A DNA stretch of 14,737 nucleotides from CAZFAP01 sp964516325. GTDB taxonomy: Bacteria; Auribacterota; JABMQX01. Location of the stretch: positions 1-14,737 of the forward strand of contig CAZFAP010000122.1 in assembly GCA_964516325.1 (NCBI GenBank), given 5' to 3'. Shown piece by piece: positions 1 to 6,736 of the stretch. The notes beneath the pieces are model-generated. The model worked only from the letters and a program-made list of their open reading frames with translations, was not told where the DNA came from and searched no databases. The position numbers were made by a program, and so were the translations under genes. Each line of letters starts with the position of its first letter. The stretch's first letter is position 1.

Positions 1-30
1 TCTCCTCTGTGTCTTTGTGTCTTGGTGGCG
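1..30. repeat. Dispersed repeat built on GTGTCTT units
   Basis: The first bases carry repeated GTGTCTT-type units ending in TTGGTGG. A related string, with CGTCTTAGCGTCTCGGCG, is at 1712-1738, so the window holds two members of one family. Short sequences of this style occur as dispersed intergenic repeats in many environmental bacterial genomes. No function can be assigned. The left end is cut by the window edge. Confidence 0.5.
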
Positions 31-133
31 CCCGGCCTGAAACTTGCCATCAGGGGGCCGAGATTTTCATCGTCTCCGGGTGAACGAAGTTCACGAGCGA
101 CTCCGGTTACTTCCCGGGGTCCCAATCGCGGCT

Positions 134-148
134 GTCGGTCTTACCGAC
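134..148 (-). terminator. Stem-loop just after the dehydrogenase stop codon
   Basis: GTCGGT and ACCGAC form a perfect 6-bp stem with a 3-nt loop, 3 bp beyond the TAG stop (152-154) of the minus-strand dehydrogenase gene. No T-tract follows, so it is not a classical intrinsic terminator. It may protect the 3' end or be a short repeat. Confidence 0.25.
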
Positions 149-151
149 CGG

Positions 152-1462
152 CTACGCCTTCACGACGGTCGCCTTCCCCTTCAGCCCGGCGCAGGCGTTC
201 CGCGTGTCAACCACCAACGACGCCTCTTTCACAATCATCCCATAATCAACGCTGGAATGATTCGTCGCCACGAGCACGCAATCCGCCGCCCCAAGATTCT
301 TCCGGTTCAGGGGGACGGATTCGTAGCGCAGGTCGTATTTCCGGAATCCTCGCATCCGCGGATAGAACGGGTCGTGGTAGCTGATTTCCGCCCCACGGTC
401 TCTGAGCAGCTCGATGATTTCGAGCGCCGGCGACTCCCGCATATCGTCAATGTTCGGTTTGTATGTCACCCCCACGATGAGAATCTTCGACCCTTTCAAC
501 GATTTCTGCCGTTCGTTCAGCGCCTCCATGACGCGACCAACCACGTACCTCGGCATCGAGCTGTTGATCTCCCCCGCCAGTTCGATGAACCGCGTCGTCA
601 TCCCGTACTCACGAGCTTTCCACGTCAGATAGAACGGGTCAATCGGGATGCAGTGCCCCCCCAGCCCCGGTCCCGGATAAAACGGCATGTACCCGAACGG
701 CTTGCTCCTCGCCGCTTCGATAACCTCCCACACGTCCATCCCCATCCGATCGAACAACATCTTCAGTTCATTGACGAGTGCGATGTTCACTGCGCGGAAA
801 ATGTTCTCCAAAAGCTTCACCGCCTCCGCCGCGCGCGTGGATGACACCTCGACCACCTTCGGAACAATCCGCGAGTACATCGCCTCCGCCGCCGCCTGAC
901 TTTTCGCATCGTCCGCCCCGACGACCTTTGGAGTCGTCCCCGTCGAGAACTTCGGATTGCCGGGGTCCTCCCGCTCCGGCGAAAATGCAAGATAAAAGTC
1001 CGTCCCGCATTTCAAGCCCGAAATCGCCTCCAGCCTCGGGCGCAGCACCTCCAGCGTTGTCCCCGGATACGTCGTGCTTTCCAGAACCACGAGCTGCCCC
1101 TTCCTCAGCGCCCGCCCGATGTCCTCTCCAGTCTGCTCGACATAGCAGAGATCCGGCTCCCTCGCCGGAGTCAGCGGTGTCGGCACGCAGATCAAAAGAG
1201 AGTCCGGCTCGCCCATCCGCTTCATATCCGCCGTCGCCTCAAACCGCTTCTTCTTTCTCCACTGCGAAACCGTCTCCGACGAGACAGACAGGATGTACGA
1301 CTCGCCCGCGTTCAATTTCTCAACCTTCACAGGGTCAACGTCAAACCCAAGAACCCTGTACCCCGCCTTGATGAACTCCCGCACCAACGGCAGCCCCACA
1401 TATCCCAATCCTACAACTCCAATCACCGCGCTCTTCTCCTCAATCCGCTCCATAAACGTCAT
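152..1462 (-). CDS. wbpA: Nucleotide-sugar dehydrogenase, WbpA-like (UDP-GlcNAc 6-dehydrogenase family)
   Basis: Probably oxidises the C6 hydroxyl of a UDP-HexNAc to a uronic acid with two NAD+, supplying cytoplasmic precursors for surface polysaccharide. The N-terminal NAD-binding motif GLGYVGLP is present. The catalytic cysteine is C271 in GGHCIPIDPFY, inside the typical MPFYPGPGLGGHC block. The C-terminal UDP-binding domain has GVTYKPNIDDMRESPA. The length of 436 residues is normal. An ATG 24 codons further upstream exists, but the start at 1462 has GGGAG 8 nt before it and puts the Rossmann motif at the usual distance. No polysaccharide partner gene is visible; the next gene on the left lies outside the window. 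The resemblance is closer to WbpA/TviB than to WecC or UDP-glucose dehydrogenase, but the exact substrate is inferred. Confidence 0.88.
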   Translation of the reverse strand: MTFMERIEEKSAVIGVVGLGYVGLPLVREFIKAGYRVLGFDVDPVKVEKLNAGESYILSVSSETVSQWRKKKRFEATADMKRMGEPDSLLICVPTPLTPAREPDLCYVEQTGEDIGRALRKGQLVVLESTTYPGTTLEVLRPRLEAISGLKCGTDFYLAFSPEREDPGNPKFSTGTTPKVVGADDAKSQAAAEAMYSRIVPKVVEVSSTRAAEAVKLLENIFRAVNIALVNELKMLFDRMGMDVWEVIEAARSKPFGYMPFYPGPGLGGHCIPIDPFYLTWKAREYGMTTRFIELAGEINSSMPRYVVGRVMEALNERQKSLKGSKILIVGVTYKPNIDDMRESPALEIIELLRDRGAEISYHDPFYPRMRGFRKYDLRYESVPLNRKNLGAADCVLVATNHSSVDYGMIVKEASLVVDTRNACAGLKGKATVVKA

Positions 1463-1711
1463 AGTGGCATCTCCCGATGTTGGTGAACCTTCACAACAAG
1501 ACCACGTAGCGTCCTTCACGATTTCGCAACCCATCTCGGGTCTTTGCTCCCTTTTGCCCGCTGATTATCTCTCAACACGCCCCATCTGAAAAGCCCCTTT
1601 CTCGCCTTGCCGCCTGCCGCGTCCAGGAGTCCGCCAGGGACCCTGCCTTTTGGCCTTCGATCGTTAGGGACCTCTGGGCGACAGGATGGCCGAAAACGAG
1701 ATAAGGAAGTT

Positions 1712-1738
1712 CCTTGGCGTCTTAGCGTCTCGGCGAGA
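1712..1738. repeat. Second copy of the GYGTCTT dispersed repeat
   Basis: This string reads CTTGGCGTCTTAGCG and then TCTCGGCGAGAAA. It shares its spacing and core with the repeat at the left edge of the window (1-30). It lies in the gene-free stretch 1463-1894, which otherwise shows only a palindromic repeat (1799-1849) and a promoter (1860-1888). Confidence 0.45.
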
Positions 1739-1798
1739 AACAAAAGCGGTAAGGAAACCTCTCGCAAAGCCGTAAAGAGCGCGATGCCCCATGGCCCA

Positions 1799-1849
1799 GC
1801 CCTGAAAGGGCGCCCTATCATGGCCCCGGGCAACGCCTACGGGTTGCCC
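1799..1849. repeat. REP-like pair of hairpins
   Basis: Two adjacent palindromes are visible. GCCCT-GAA-AGGGC is at 1799-1811. GGGCAAC and GTTGCCC pair at 1828-1834 and 1843-1849 around an 8-nt loop. This layout, with the sentence-like CAGCCCTGAAAGGGCG, resembles dispersed palindromic intergenic elements. It sits 46-96 bp upstream of the gene at 1895, just before its promoter, and might also stop transcription coming from the left. Confidence 0.5.
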
Positions 1850-1859
1850 CCTCCTCGGA

Positions 1860-1888
1860 TTGACAGGGCATCCGGCGACCGGTAAAGT
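1860..1888 (+). promoter_or_regulatory. Sigma70-like promoter giving a probable leaderless mRNA
   Basis: A perfect -35 TTGACA (1860-1865) is followed by a 17-bp spacer and a -10-like TAAAGT (1883-1888). Transcription would start about 6-8 bp later, at or next to the ATG at 1895. No Shine-Dalgarno sequence precedes that ATG, which fits leaderless translation. Confidence 0.5.
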
Positions 1889-1894
1889 CAAACC

Positions 1895-2353
1895 ATGAGA
1901 GAAGTCGCCCAATTGTTGAATGCCCTGCGGGACTCGGGCGTGATCGCCGATTACGCGCGCTTTGGCGCCATCGCGCAGATGAGATACACAGAAGCGATGG
2001 CGACCCTTGCTGCGGACGTGCTCGTTAAGGTTCCGTCCGCTGAGCGGTTGGACCCTCTCGCGGCGATCTATCGGTTCTGTTCAGACAGAGGATACCAGCC
2101 CGAGGGGGAGGCGGTGCGCGTGGGGGCCTGGCCAGTCCAGTTCATCCCCGTCTTCAACCCACTGACCCAGGAAGCCCTCGAACAGGCGGAGACCGCCGAT
2201 TTCGAGCGCGTTCCATTCCGCGTCGTCCGCGCTGACTTCCTGGCAGTGATCGCATTGAGCGTCGGCCGGGACGAAATCGCTCGTCTGGCAGCCCGGCATG
2301 GTCTCTCCGATGCGTGGCAACGTTTTGAAGCGAGGTTCCTGAATGAGCTTTGA
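1895..2353 (+). CDS. Nucleotidyltransferase-like protein, catalytically degenerate (MNT/AbiEii-like fold)
   Basis: 152 residues. The pattern GAIAQMRYTEAMATLAADVLV (residues 24-44) matches the glycine-helix plus T-x-D-x-D segment of small MNT/AbiEii-type nucleotidyltransferases. The later RVVRADFLAVIALSVGR matches their conserved R-x-E/D-H/F-L-x-x-I-A-L helix. In this copy the first metal-binding aspartate position is Ala39; only Asp41 remains. The usual GR-x-KD near the C-terminus reads GRDEI. It may therefore be an inactive or structural member. The gene overlaps the next ORF by 11 nt, the usual arrangement for this protein with a small helical partner, which suggests a toxin-antitoxin-like or regulatory pair. 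The family call rests on pattern recognition only. Confidence 0.65.
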   Translation: MREVAQLLNALRDSGVIADYARFGAIAQMRYTEAMATLAADVLVKVPSAERLDPLAAIYRFCSDRGYQPEGEAVRVGAWPVQFIPVFNPLTQEALEQAETADFERVPFRVVRADFLAVIALSVGRDEIARLAARHGLSDAWQRFEARFLNEL

Positions 2354-2591
2354 TGTCCAACAACTCCTGCGCCGACAAGCGCACTGGCAGAAAAGCCGCC
2401 AGGCTCTCTCGTGGCCAGAAAAGATTCGCATGGCCGAGAGGATCCGAGAGTCCATCCAAACGCTGCGATCCGTGTCAGCGCAAGATGCTCCCGAGAAAGG
2501 TCGGCCCCATCCGCCCACCATCGTAGCGAGCGTGAGACGGGGAGGCGATGACAGCGACGATGCCCGGGCAGGGGAACATGATTGCCGATGA
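2343..2591 (+). CDS. Small helical partner of the nucleotidyltransferase-like protein
   Basis: 82 residues. It starts at an ATG inside the last codons of the upstream gene (11-nt overlap), so translational coupling is likely. Residues 1-42, with WQKSRQALSWPEKIRMAERI, form an amphipathic helical segment of the kind found in short ORFs that follow such nucleotidyltransferase-like genes. The tail from about residue 43 is Gly/Asp/Arg-rich and low in hydrophobic residues. The family product usually stops near there, so the tail may be read-through into non-conserved DNA. The ORF ends in the first codons of an antitoxin remnant beginning at 2588. The biochemical role is unknown; a cognate antitoxin or adaptor is one possibility. 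Confidence 0.6.
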   Translation: MSFDVQQLLRRQAHWQKSRQALSWPEKIRMAERIRESIQTLRSVSAQDAPEKGRPHPPTIVASVRRGGDDSDDARAGEHDCR

Positions 2592-2815
2592 AATAGGGCA
2601 AGTTCCCGCCAGGCTGGGATGAGAATCGGGTGAGGGAAGTCCTGGCGCACTACCAAATCCAGACCGAGGACGAGGCGGTTGCAGAGGATGAGGCCGCCGC
2701 CGAGGACTCATCTCAGACACTCATGGAAGCCCCAAGCGACCTTATCCCGAAAGCGTGCGACCTCATCGCCAGACTCGCAAGCCGAACCCAAAAATACGGA
2801 TGGTGTCCGCAATAA
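2588..2815 (+). pseudogene. Orphan antitoxin copy with a stop at codon 3
   Basis: This frame is a paralogue of the intact antitoxin at 11091-11288. From the ATG it reads M-K-stop-G-K-F-P-P-G-W-D-E-N, and then matches that antitoxin closely (VREVLAH, QTEDEAVAEDEAA, EDSSQTLME). Codon 3 is TAG where the intact gene has CAG. Translation could restart only at GTG 2630, losing the conserved KFPPGWDENR segment. The C-terminus is also extended past the homologous end (RTQKYGWCPQ). No DUF4258 toxin lies upstream. It is an orphan, probably silenced by one point mutation, next to the restriction-modification genes. Confidence 0.75.
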
Positions 2816-2920
2816 CCGAGAGTCACAGGGCGGCGACAGAAGGGCCCCGTGTCTCGCATCACTTGAAGGCATATGTTGACGAACCCCTGCCGAATGCGCC
2901 AGAATTCGGCCCCGGAAGGC

Positions 2921-2934
2921 AGGAGGTCCCAGTG
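2921..2934 (+). promoter_or_regulatory. Perfect Shine-Dalgarno deciding the HNH gene start
   Basis: AGGAGG at 2921-2926 is followed, after 5 nt, by GTG at 2932. The GTG is in frame with the HNH endonuclease. Upstream in-frame ATG codons (for example 2800) have no comparable ribosome-binding site. Confidence 0.7.
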
Positions 2935-3792
2935 ACCGGCTTCAGAGTCCAACCTGAATACCGCGACTTTCTCGACTGGTGCAGGCGGTGCCCAAACCCG
3001 CTGTCACGCAAAGCGGTGGTAATCGCCGAAAACCTCGATCAGAGCAACAGGACGGGCCACCTGTACCGGGGGTACCTGGCGGCCGTTCATTTTCTGCGAG
3101 AGAACCGGGGCGTTCAGGACTGGCTCCGGGGTCTGCCACTATCGGAACAGGATCCCTTCGATCACCGTAGCGACCAGTTTGACCCGGCCTGGTCCGGCTT
3201 CATGGCCAGGCACGAAGCGAAGCATGTGATCCTGAAGCATATCCTCCCGAAGCGCTACGGTGGCCTGACCACGACCGGAGGTGGAGGCGCCTACCCATTC
3301 AAGGTGGCGCTACGACTGGTCGCCGACTTTCTGGCTGAGAAGGCGCCAATGTCCCCAGAGAGGCCCCCGGTCAGTGTGCCGGCGAAGTATAGGATGGTCC
3401 GGAGGAAGGATTTCGACCGCGACTATCCGGCGCTCGAGGAACTCAAGATGCTCTATGAGCACAGGTGCCAGGTGTGCCAACAACGGCTCGAACTGGGTGG
3501 CGGAAGGTACTATTGCGAGGCGCATCATCTTCGGCCGCTGGGTAGGAAGCACCGTGGTGCTTTCTACCCGAGCAACGTGATTCTATTGTGCCCCAATCAC
3601 CACGCTCAGTTCGACTTCTTCCTGTTCGCCATCTTGGACTACGAAGGAAGGAAGCGAAAGCTCGAGCATATGATGAGAGAACTCGGCAGAGAGGAACGCG
3701 TCCTTCTCGTCCGACATACGATTGCTGCAGAGCATATAGACTACGTGACGGAGCAGTTTCTTACTCGACTGGACCTCTTAAAGCAAGCGTGA
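2932..3792 (+). CDS. HNH endonuclease, putative restriction enzyme of a type II R-M pair
   Basis: 286 residues from GTG 2932. The C-terminal half holds an HNH nuclease with a zinc knuckle: C179-x2-C182, catalytic H198-H199 in EAHHLRPLG, N215 in SNVILLC, then C220-P-N-H223-H224. The N-terminal 150 residues have no motif I recognise and probably provide DNA recognition. The gene ends 13 nt before a DNA methyltransferase, the classic restriction-modification order, so the two should share a target site. The frame stays open back to 2755. If the true start is ATG 2800, the protein gains 44 residues and overlaps the antitoxin remnant. The target sequence cannot be told from the protein. Confidence 0.82.
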   Translation: MTGFRVQPEYRDFLDWCRRCPNPLSRKAVVIAENLDQSNRTGHLYRGYLAAVHFLRENRGVQDWLRGLPLSEQDPFDHRSDQFDPAWSGFMARHEAKHVILKHILPKRYGGLTTTGGGGAYPFKVALRLVADFLAEKAPMSPERPPVSVPAKYRMVRRKDFDRDYPALEELKMLYEHRCQVCQQRLELGGGRYYCEAHHLRPLGRKHRGAFYPSNVILLCPNHHAQFDFFLFAILDYEGRKRKLEHMMRELGREERVLLVRHTIAAEHIDYVTEQFLTRLDLLKQA

Positions 3793-3805
3793 CGGAGGCC
3801 ACAAG

Positions 3806-5182
3806 GTGTACGAGGTTCAGAAGACATCTTTTCCCGACCTCCTGCGCACCGCGGACGGGGTGCGCGCGCTGGTCAGCGCCGACTGCCGGGAGGTTCTGCG
3901 CATGTGCCCAGCGGACTGGGCTGCCCTGGTTCACACCAGCCCCCCATACAACATCCGACGACCGTATAACGGATTCATGGATATCAGGGAGATTGACGAG
4001 TACCAATCCTTTCTCGGTGAGGTGATTTCGGACCTTTCCAGGATCGTCAAGCCTGGCGGCTCCGTGTTCTGGCAGTCGGGCTACACAGGGACGCACGCCC
4101 GCAGATTGGGCCGGGCGAACGGCGGCATAGTCCTTTTGGACTCCCTGAGTCTTCCCGTATTCGTGGAGAGAGGATTCGTGTTGTGGGATAGGATAGTCTG
4201 GAACTACTTCGGCAGCATGGCGTTCAAAAGCAAATTCACAAATCGGCATGAAACGATTTTATGGCTCGTGAAGCCCGGCCGAAATGGGATGGCCCCAGCC
4301 TTCAACCTCGACGAGGTGAGGGAGCGCGCTGTATCGTACGACGCCCGGAATCACATCCTTGGGAGGAACCCTGGGAACGTCTGGCAAGCCGACAGGGTCG
4401 CGTACGGCTCCACCGGTCAAACAAGCCATCCGGCCGTGTTTCCCGAAGAGATTTCGGAGAGGATTGTGAGGTGTTGCAGCCAACCCGGTGACGTTGTAAT
4501 TGACCCATTTGCGGGGAGCGGCACCGCTTGCAAGGTTTCCCTCACCCTCGACAGACAGTTCCTTGGATGCGACATCTCGCGCGCCTACGTCCAAGAGGCC
4601 GACGAGAGGTTGGGCCTATGGACGGGGGGGGAGACCTGGAACCTGGCCCTCGGCATTCTGGTGCTGTGCGCGTTCGACAGAAGGGTAGGTGCCAGGTCCC
4701 TCACCGAACTGGACGCCGCTCTCTCCCTGGCATGCCGTGGCGGCCGCTCGCGGGAGATCGGCGAGCTGCAGGAACAGGTCCAGGAGCTTTCTGCTCCTAC
4801 GACGGTAACGGCGGGTGTCAAGCGCCGTAAACAGGCCCTTTGGAAAAAATACGACGACCTGGTTCGCGACGGTGACCCGTCGCACCCCATGGTCCTTGCT
4901 GACCAGGCCCTATGTTTCTGCTACGCCCATCGGAGGCGCTGGAACGGCACCAAGAGGTGCCTGTCCTCTGGACTTCTGCTGAAGCAACTCAGTGAGGAAA
5001 CGCTCGGACGGGCGGAGAGCGACCGCGCGGACCTGATCCGGCGCTTGTGCCTCGGCGCCCCAACGAGGTTCGCCGTCTTGGGGAACCGAATAGCCTTGAA
5101 AAGGCCGGACCCGGGGCTGGGCTGCAACGCCGTTTGGGCAGACGGCACCAGCGAGAGACACGTTCAACAGCTCTTGCTTTGA
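3806..5182 (+). CDS. Beta-class site-specific DNA methyltransferase with a long C-terminal extension
   Basis: 458 residues starting at GTG, with GGAGG 7 nt upstream. Motif IV TSPPYN is at residues 44-49 and the AdoMet motif I DPFAGSGT at 233-240. Motif IV before motif I defines the beta class. A T/S-P-P-Y motif in this class favours N4-cytosine methylation, but N6-adenine cannot be excluded. The catalytic core ends near residue 275. The remaining ~180 residues (helical, charged, with two Cys/His-containing stretches) are not part of the usual beta-class enzyme and are unidentified. It presumably protects DNA against the upstream HNH enzyme; the 13-nt gap implies co-transcription. No C-protein regulator is visible. 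Confidence 0.9.
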   Translation: MYEVQKTSFPDLLRTADGVRALVSADCREVLRMCPADWAALVHTSPPYNIRRPYNGFMDIREIDEYQSFLGEVISDLSRIVKPGGSVFWQSGYTGTHARRLGRANGGIVLLDSLSLPVFVERGFVLWDRIVWNYFGSMAFKSKFTNRHETILWLVKPGRNGMAPAFNLDEVRERAVSYDARNHILGRNPGNVWQADRVAYGSTGQTSHPAVFPEEISERIVRCCSQPGDVVIDPFAGSGTACKVSLTLDRQFLGCDISRAYVQEADERLGLWTGGETWNLALGILVLCAFDRRVGARSLTELDAALSLACRGGRSREIGELQEQVQELSAPTTVTAGVKRRKQALWKKYDDLVRDGDPSHPMVLADQALCFCYAHRRRWNGTKRCLSSGLLLKQLSEETLGRAESDRADLIRRLCLGAPTRFAVLGNRIALKRPDPGLGCNAVWADGTSERHVQQLLL

Positions 5183-5226
5183 GCTGCGGTGTCAAATCAA
5201 ATAAATCAAGTCTGGGGACACCATAC

Positions 5227-5468
5227 TCATTTCTGGGTTGTCTTTGGCTTTTGGCCGGGCTTCCTTCCCCGCAGGGCGCATCCCAGCGTCTTTTCAAGCT
5301 GTTCGACGAACTGCGCTCCGCCCACGGGCCGCCCGCTCCGTTCGTGACGCCGATCGCCCGGCTGCGCAATATGTTACGGAACACCCGGAACCGCCAGCCT
5401 CGTCAACCGTCCCATAGCGTTGCTCTAAGCATCCCCGACGACGACGTTAGCGAGAAACATACGCACAG
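5227..5468 (-). pseudogene. C-terminal remnant of an IS200-like (RAYT-type) transposase, copy 1
   Basis: Reading leftward from about 5468, the minus strand encodes RRHERSGRPVGG, then FVEQLEKTLG and RKPGQKPKTTQK before a TGA at 5227-5229. This is the recognisable C-terminal tail of REP-associated tyrosine (Y1) transposases. The same frame is broken by TAA (5374-5376) and TAG (5425-5427), and the catalytic HUH and Tyr region is missing, so it is dead. A second fragment in the same orientation is at 6825-7074. The stretch 5183-5594 holds no other gene that I can see. Confidence 0.7.
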
Positions 5469-5594
5469 TGTCCCCACATTCATTCTCCGTCGTAGGGACA
5501 AAGCCCTCGCCGTCACGTTTCAAGCCTGCAACCGCGCACGGATGACGTTCAAGGCATCGTCGGAAGTGGGCTCTGAGCCGATGGAGCGCCACTT

Positions 5595-6275
5595 TCATCC
5601 CCGGAACTCCTCCTTCAAGTCCTCCGCCGTCATTTCCATGTCCCGCAATATGCTTTGAAGCACTTTCGGATGAAGTGTCTTGCCGGCATGAACGGATGCG
5701 GCTGTGTGTCAGTGGCAGACTCTGATGCCGCCTTTGGCGCGGTCAACTCCCGCGCCGGCTCCTGGGCGCAAGACCACGTGCGGGAGGATGTTCCGCAAGG
5801 TGCGACTCATTTTGTGTCGCCCCCTGCGGGGGCTTGATTGAATATTGGGGCCCCGCCTCCACAGGTTGACACCTGTGGCTACTTGAGTGTCATCCCCCGC
5901 CCGAAGGCGGGGCGGGATTCGGGAAGCGTTGCCCGACTTCCCGCGTTAATTTGCTACACAGGGCGCGACCTTGTCCCTGCGGGGCGCAAGACGTGGGCTT
6001 GTTCTTTTAGCCCCCGGAGGGGGCGACACTCCCATTGCCTCGGGCGTAAGCCCGTGGATGCGCAGGACACTAACCAACTACGAGCCCCCGCAGGGGGCGC
6101 CACATCCCAGTGCCACTGAATGGCTGCCACACGGGCATGAACAGGAACCGACGCGCCTGCCCCCTGCGTTCTTGTAGATGTGATGGCTGCCGCTGGATCG
6201 CGCAAGGATGAACCCGCGCCGTTCCAGAACGCGGATGATCTCCCTCGCCGTGACGCGCGGCGCTCGCTCGCTCAT
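5595..6275 (-). pseudogene. hicA: hicA toxin gene split by a 440-bp insertion
   Basis: The N-terminal part (6275 down to 6134) reads MSERAPRVTAREIIRVLERR, then a GSHHIYKN segment typical of HicA mRNA interferases. The C-terminal part (5693 down to 5595) reads VHAGKTLHPKVLQSILRDM, then TAEDLKEEFRG and TGA. Both flanks of the interruption carry GGCATGAAC on the plus strand (GTTCATGCC, coding VHA). Rejoining at one copy gives 232 nt, 2 nt short of a 77-residue HicA. The same 2-nt deficit is seen between GGRRV and VPVHA, so a small frameshift deletion exists as well. The start overlaps the hicB stop by 4 nt (ATGA). The catalytic His of GSHH is present, but no full toxin can be made. Confidence 0.8.
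5694..6133. mobile_element. MITE-like insertion inside hicA, with 9-bp target duplication
   Basis: This 440-bp non-coding segment is flanked by direct repeats of GGCATGAAC (5685-5693 and 6134-6142). Its ends are imperfect inverted repeats of about 23 nt. They share the exact core TCAGTGGCA (5709-5717) and its complement (6111-6119), with partial similarity out to the tips. Inside are short hairpins: GCCCCC/GGGGGC at 5819-5833, 6010-6024 and 6084-6098; CCACAGGT/ACCTGTGG at 5859-5878; CCCCGCC/GGCGGGG at 5895-5912; CGGGC/GCCCG at 6041-6054. The first and last GCCCCC hairpins sit near the two ends in mirrored orientation. No transposase is encoded, so it is a non-autonomous element moved in trans. 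Confidence 0.72.
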
Positions 6276-6496
6276 ACGGCCACCTCGGCGGTCGTGAGAT
6301 TCACACTTTCCGGGGCCTTGATTTCTTCACGGTCCGCGAGACGGTCCACGACATGCAACCGGATCGCGTCAGCCAGATTCGCGCGGGCTTCCTCGAAAGT
6401 CTCCCCGCTCGTATAGCAGCCCTGGAGTTCCGGGCAGAAGGCATAATAACCGTCTTCGTCTTTTTCGATCACGGCGGCAAAACGATATGTTCTCAT
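6272..6496 (-). CDS. hicB: HicB-family antitoxin, short form
   Basis: 74 residues. The N-terminal YRFAAVIEKDEDGYYAFCPELQGC and the following SGETFEEARANLADAIRLHV are the conserved partial RNase H-like fold of HicB antitoxins, which bind and inhibit the HicA RNase. This version ends after that fold and lacks the C-terminal ribbon-helix-helix or HTH DNA-binding domain seen in longer HicB proteins. A separate XRE protein is encoded 18 nt upstream. GGAAG stands 7 nt before the ATG. The 4-nt ATGA overlap with hicA is the usual hicBA coupling. Because hicA is broken, this antitoxin may now be unneeded, or act on HicA toxins elsewhere. Confidence 0.88.
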   Translation of the reverse strand: MRTYRFAAVIEKDEDGYYAFCPELQGCYTSGETFEEARANLADAIRLHVVDRLADREEIKAPESVNLTTAEVAV

Positions 6497-6514
6497 GGCC
6501 CGACTTCCTTTCGT

Positions 6515-6682
6515 TTACTTCAGCCCGTGTTTCTCCCGAAGGGCTTTCATCATCTTCACAGCAAGGCCCCCTGGTTCGGCGCGCCCGTTCTCCCACCGGT
6601 TCACGGTGGCGAGCGTCGCGCCGAGCTTTGCGCCGAACCGCTCCCGGGGCAATCCCATGGCCTCACGAAGTTGCTTCACCAC
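6515..6682 (-). CDS. Small XRE-type helix-turn-helix regulator of the hic operon
   Basis: 55 residues from GTG 6682. The region VKQLREAMGLPRERFGAKLG followed by ATLATVNRWENGR is a clear XRE/Cro HTH, with the recognition-helix signature TVNRWENG. It precedes hicB by 18 nt, downstream of a promoter with a palindromic operator, so it probably represses the operon and supplies the DNA-binding function that the short HicB lacks. The start is uncertain: GTG 6682 or 6679 has no good ribosome-binding site. The same frame upstream reads VEEKY, then TGA (6689-6691), then AEVVKQ. The native N-terminus may have continued there and been cut by a nonsense change. Confidence 0.7.
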   Translation of the reverse strand: MVKQLREAMGLPRERFGAKLGATLATVNRWENGRAEPGGLAVKMMKALREKHGLK

Positions 6683-6736
6683 TTCTGCTCAGTATTTTTC
6701 CTCCACTTCCTTGGTTGCTTACCCTTCGACGAGTTG

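Noticed and set aside
44..844. 266-codon plus-strand frame over the dehydrogenase gene
   Set aside because: It is the antisense shadow of the WbpA-like gene, which has clear NAD-binding and catalytic Cys motifs.
1516..1912. ORFs on both strands in 1516-1912
   Set aside because: They run through dispersed and palindromic repeats, have no conserved motif and no ribosome-binding site.
2755..2931. N-terminal extension of the HNH endonuclease from ATG 2755 or 2800
   Set aside because: These starts overlap the antitoxin remnant and lack a ribosome-binding site, while GTG 2932 has a perfect AGGAGG at the right distance. Kept only as an alternative.
5047..5658. 203-codon plus-strand ORF over the end of the methyltransferase gene and beyond
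   Set aside because: It is antisense to the transposase remnant and the hicA C-terminus, and overlaps the methyltransferase in another frame.
6078..6139. Intact short HicA ending GCGAPCGGS
   Set aside because: The last ~20 residues are translation of the inserted element, out of the HicA frame; the true C-terminus lies at 5595-5693.
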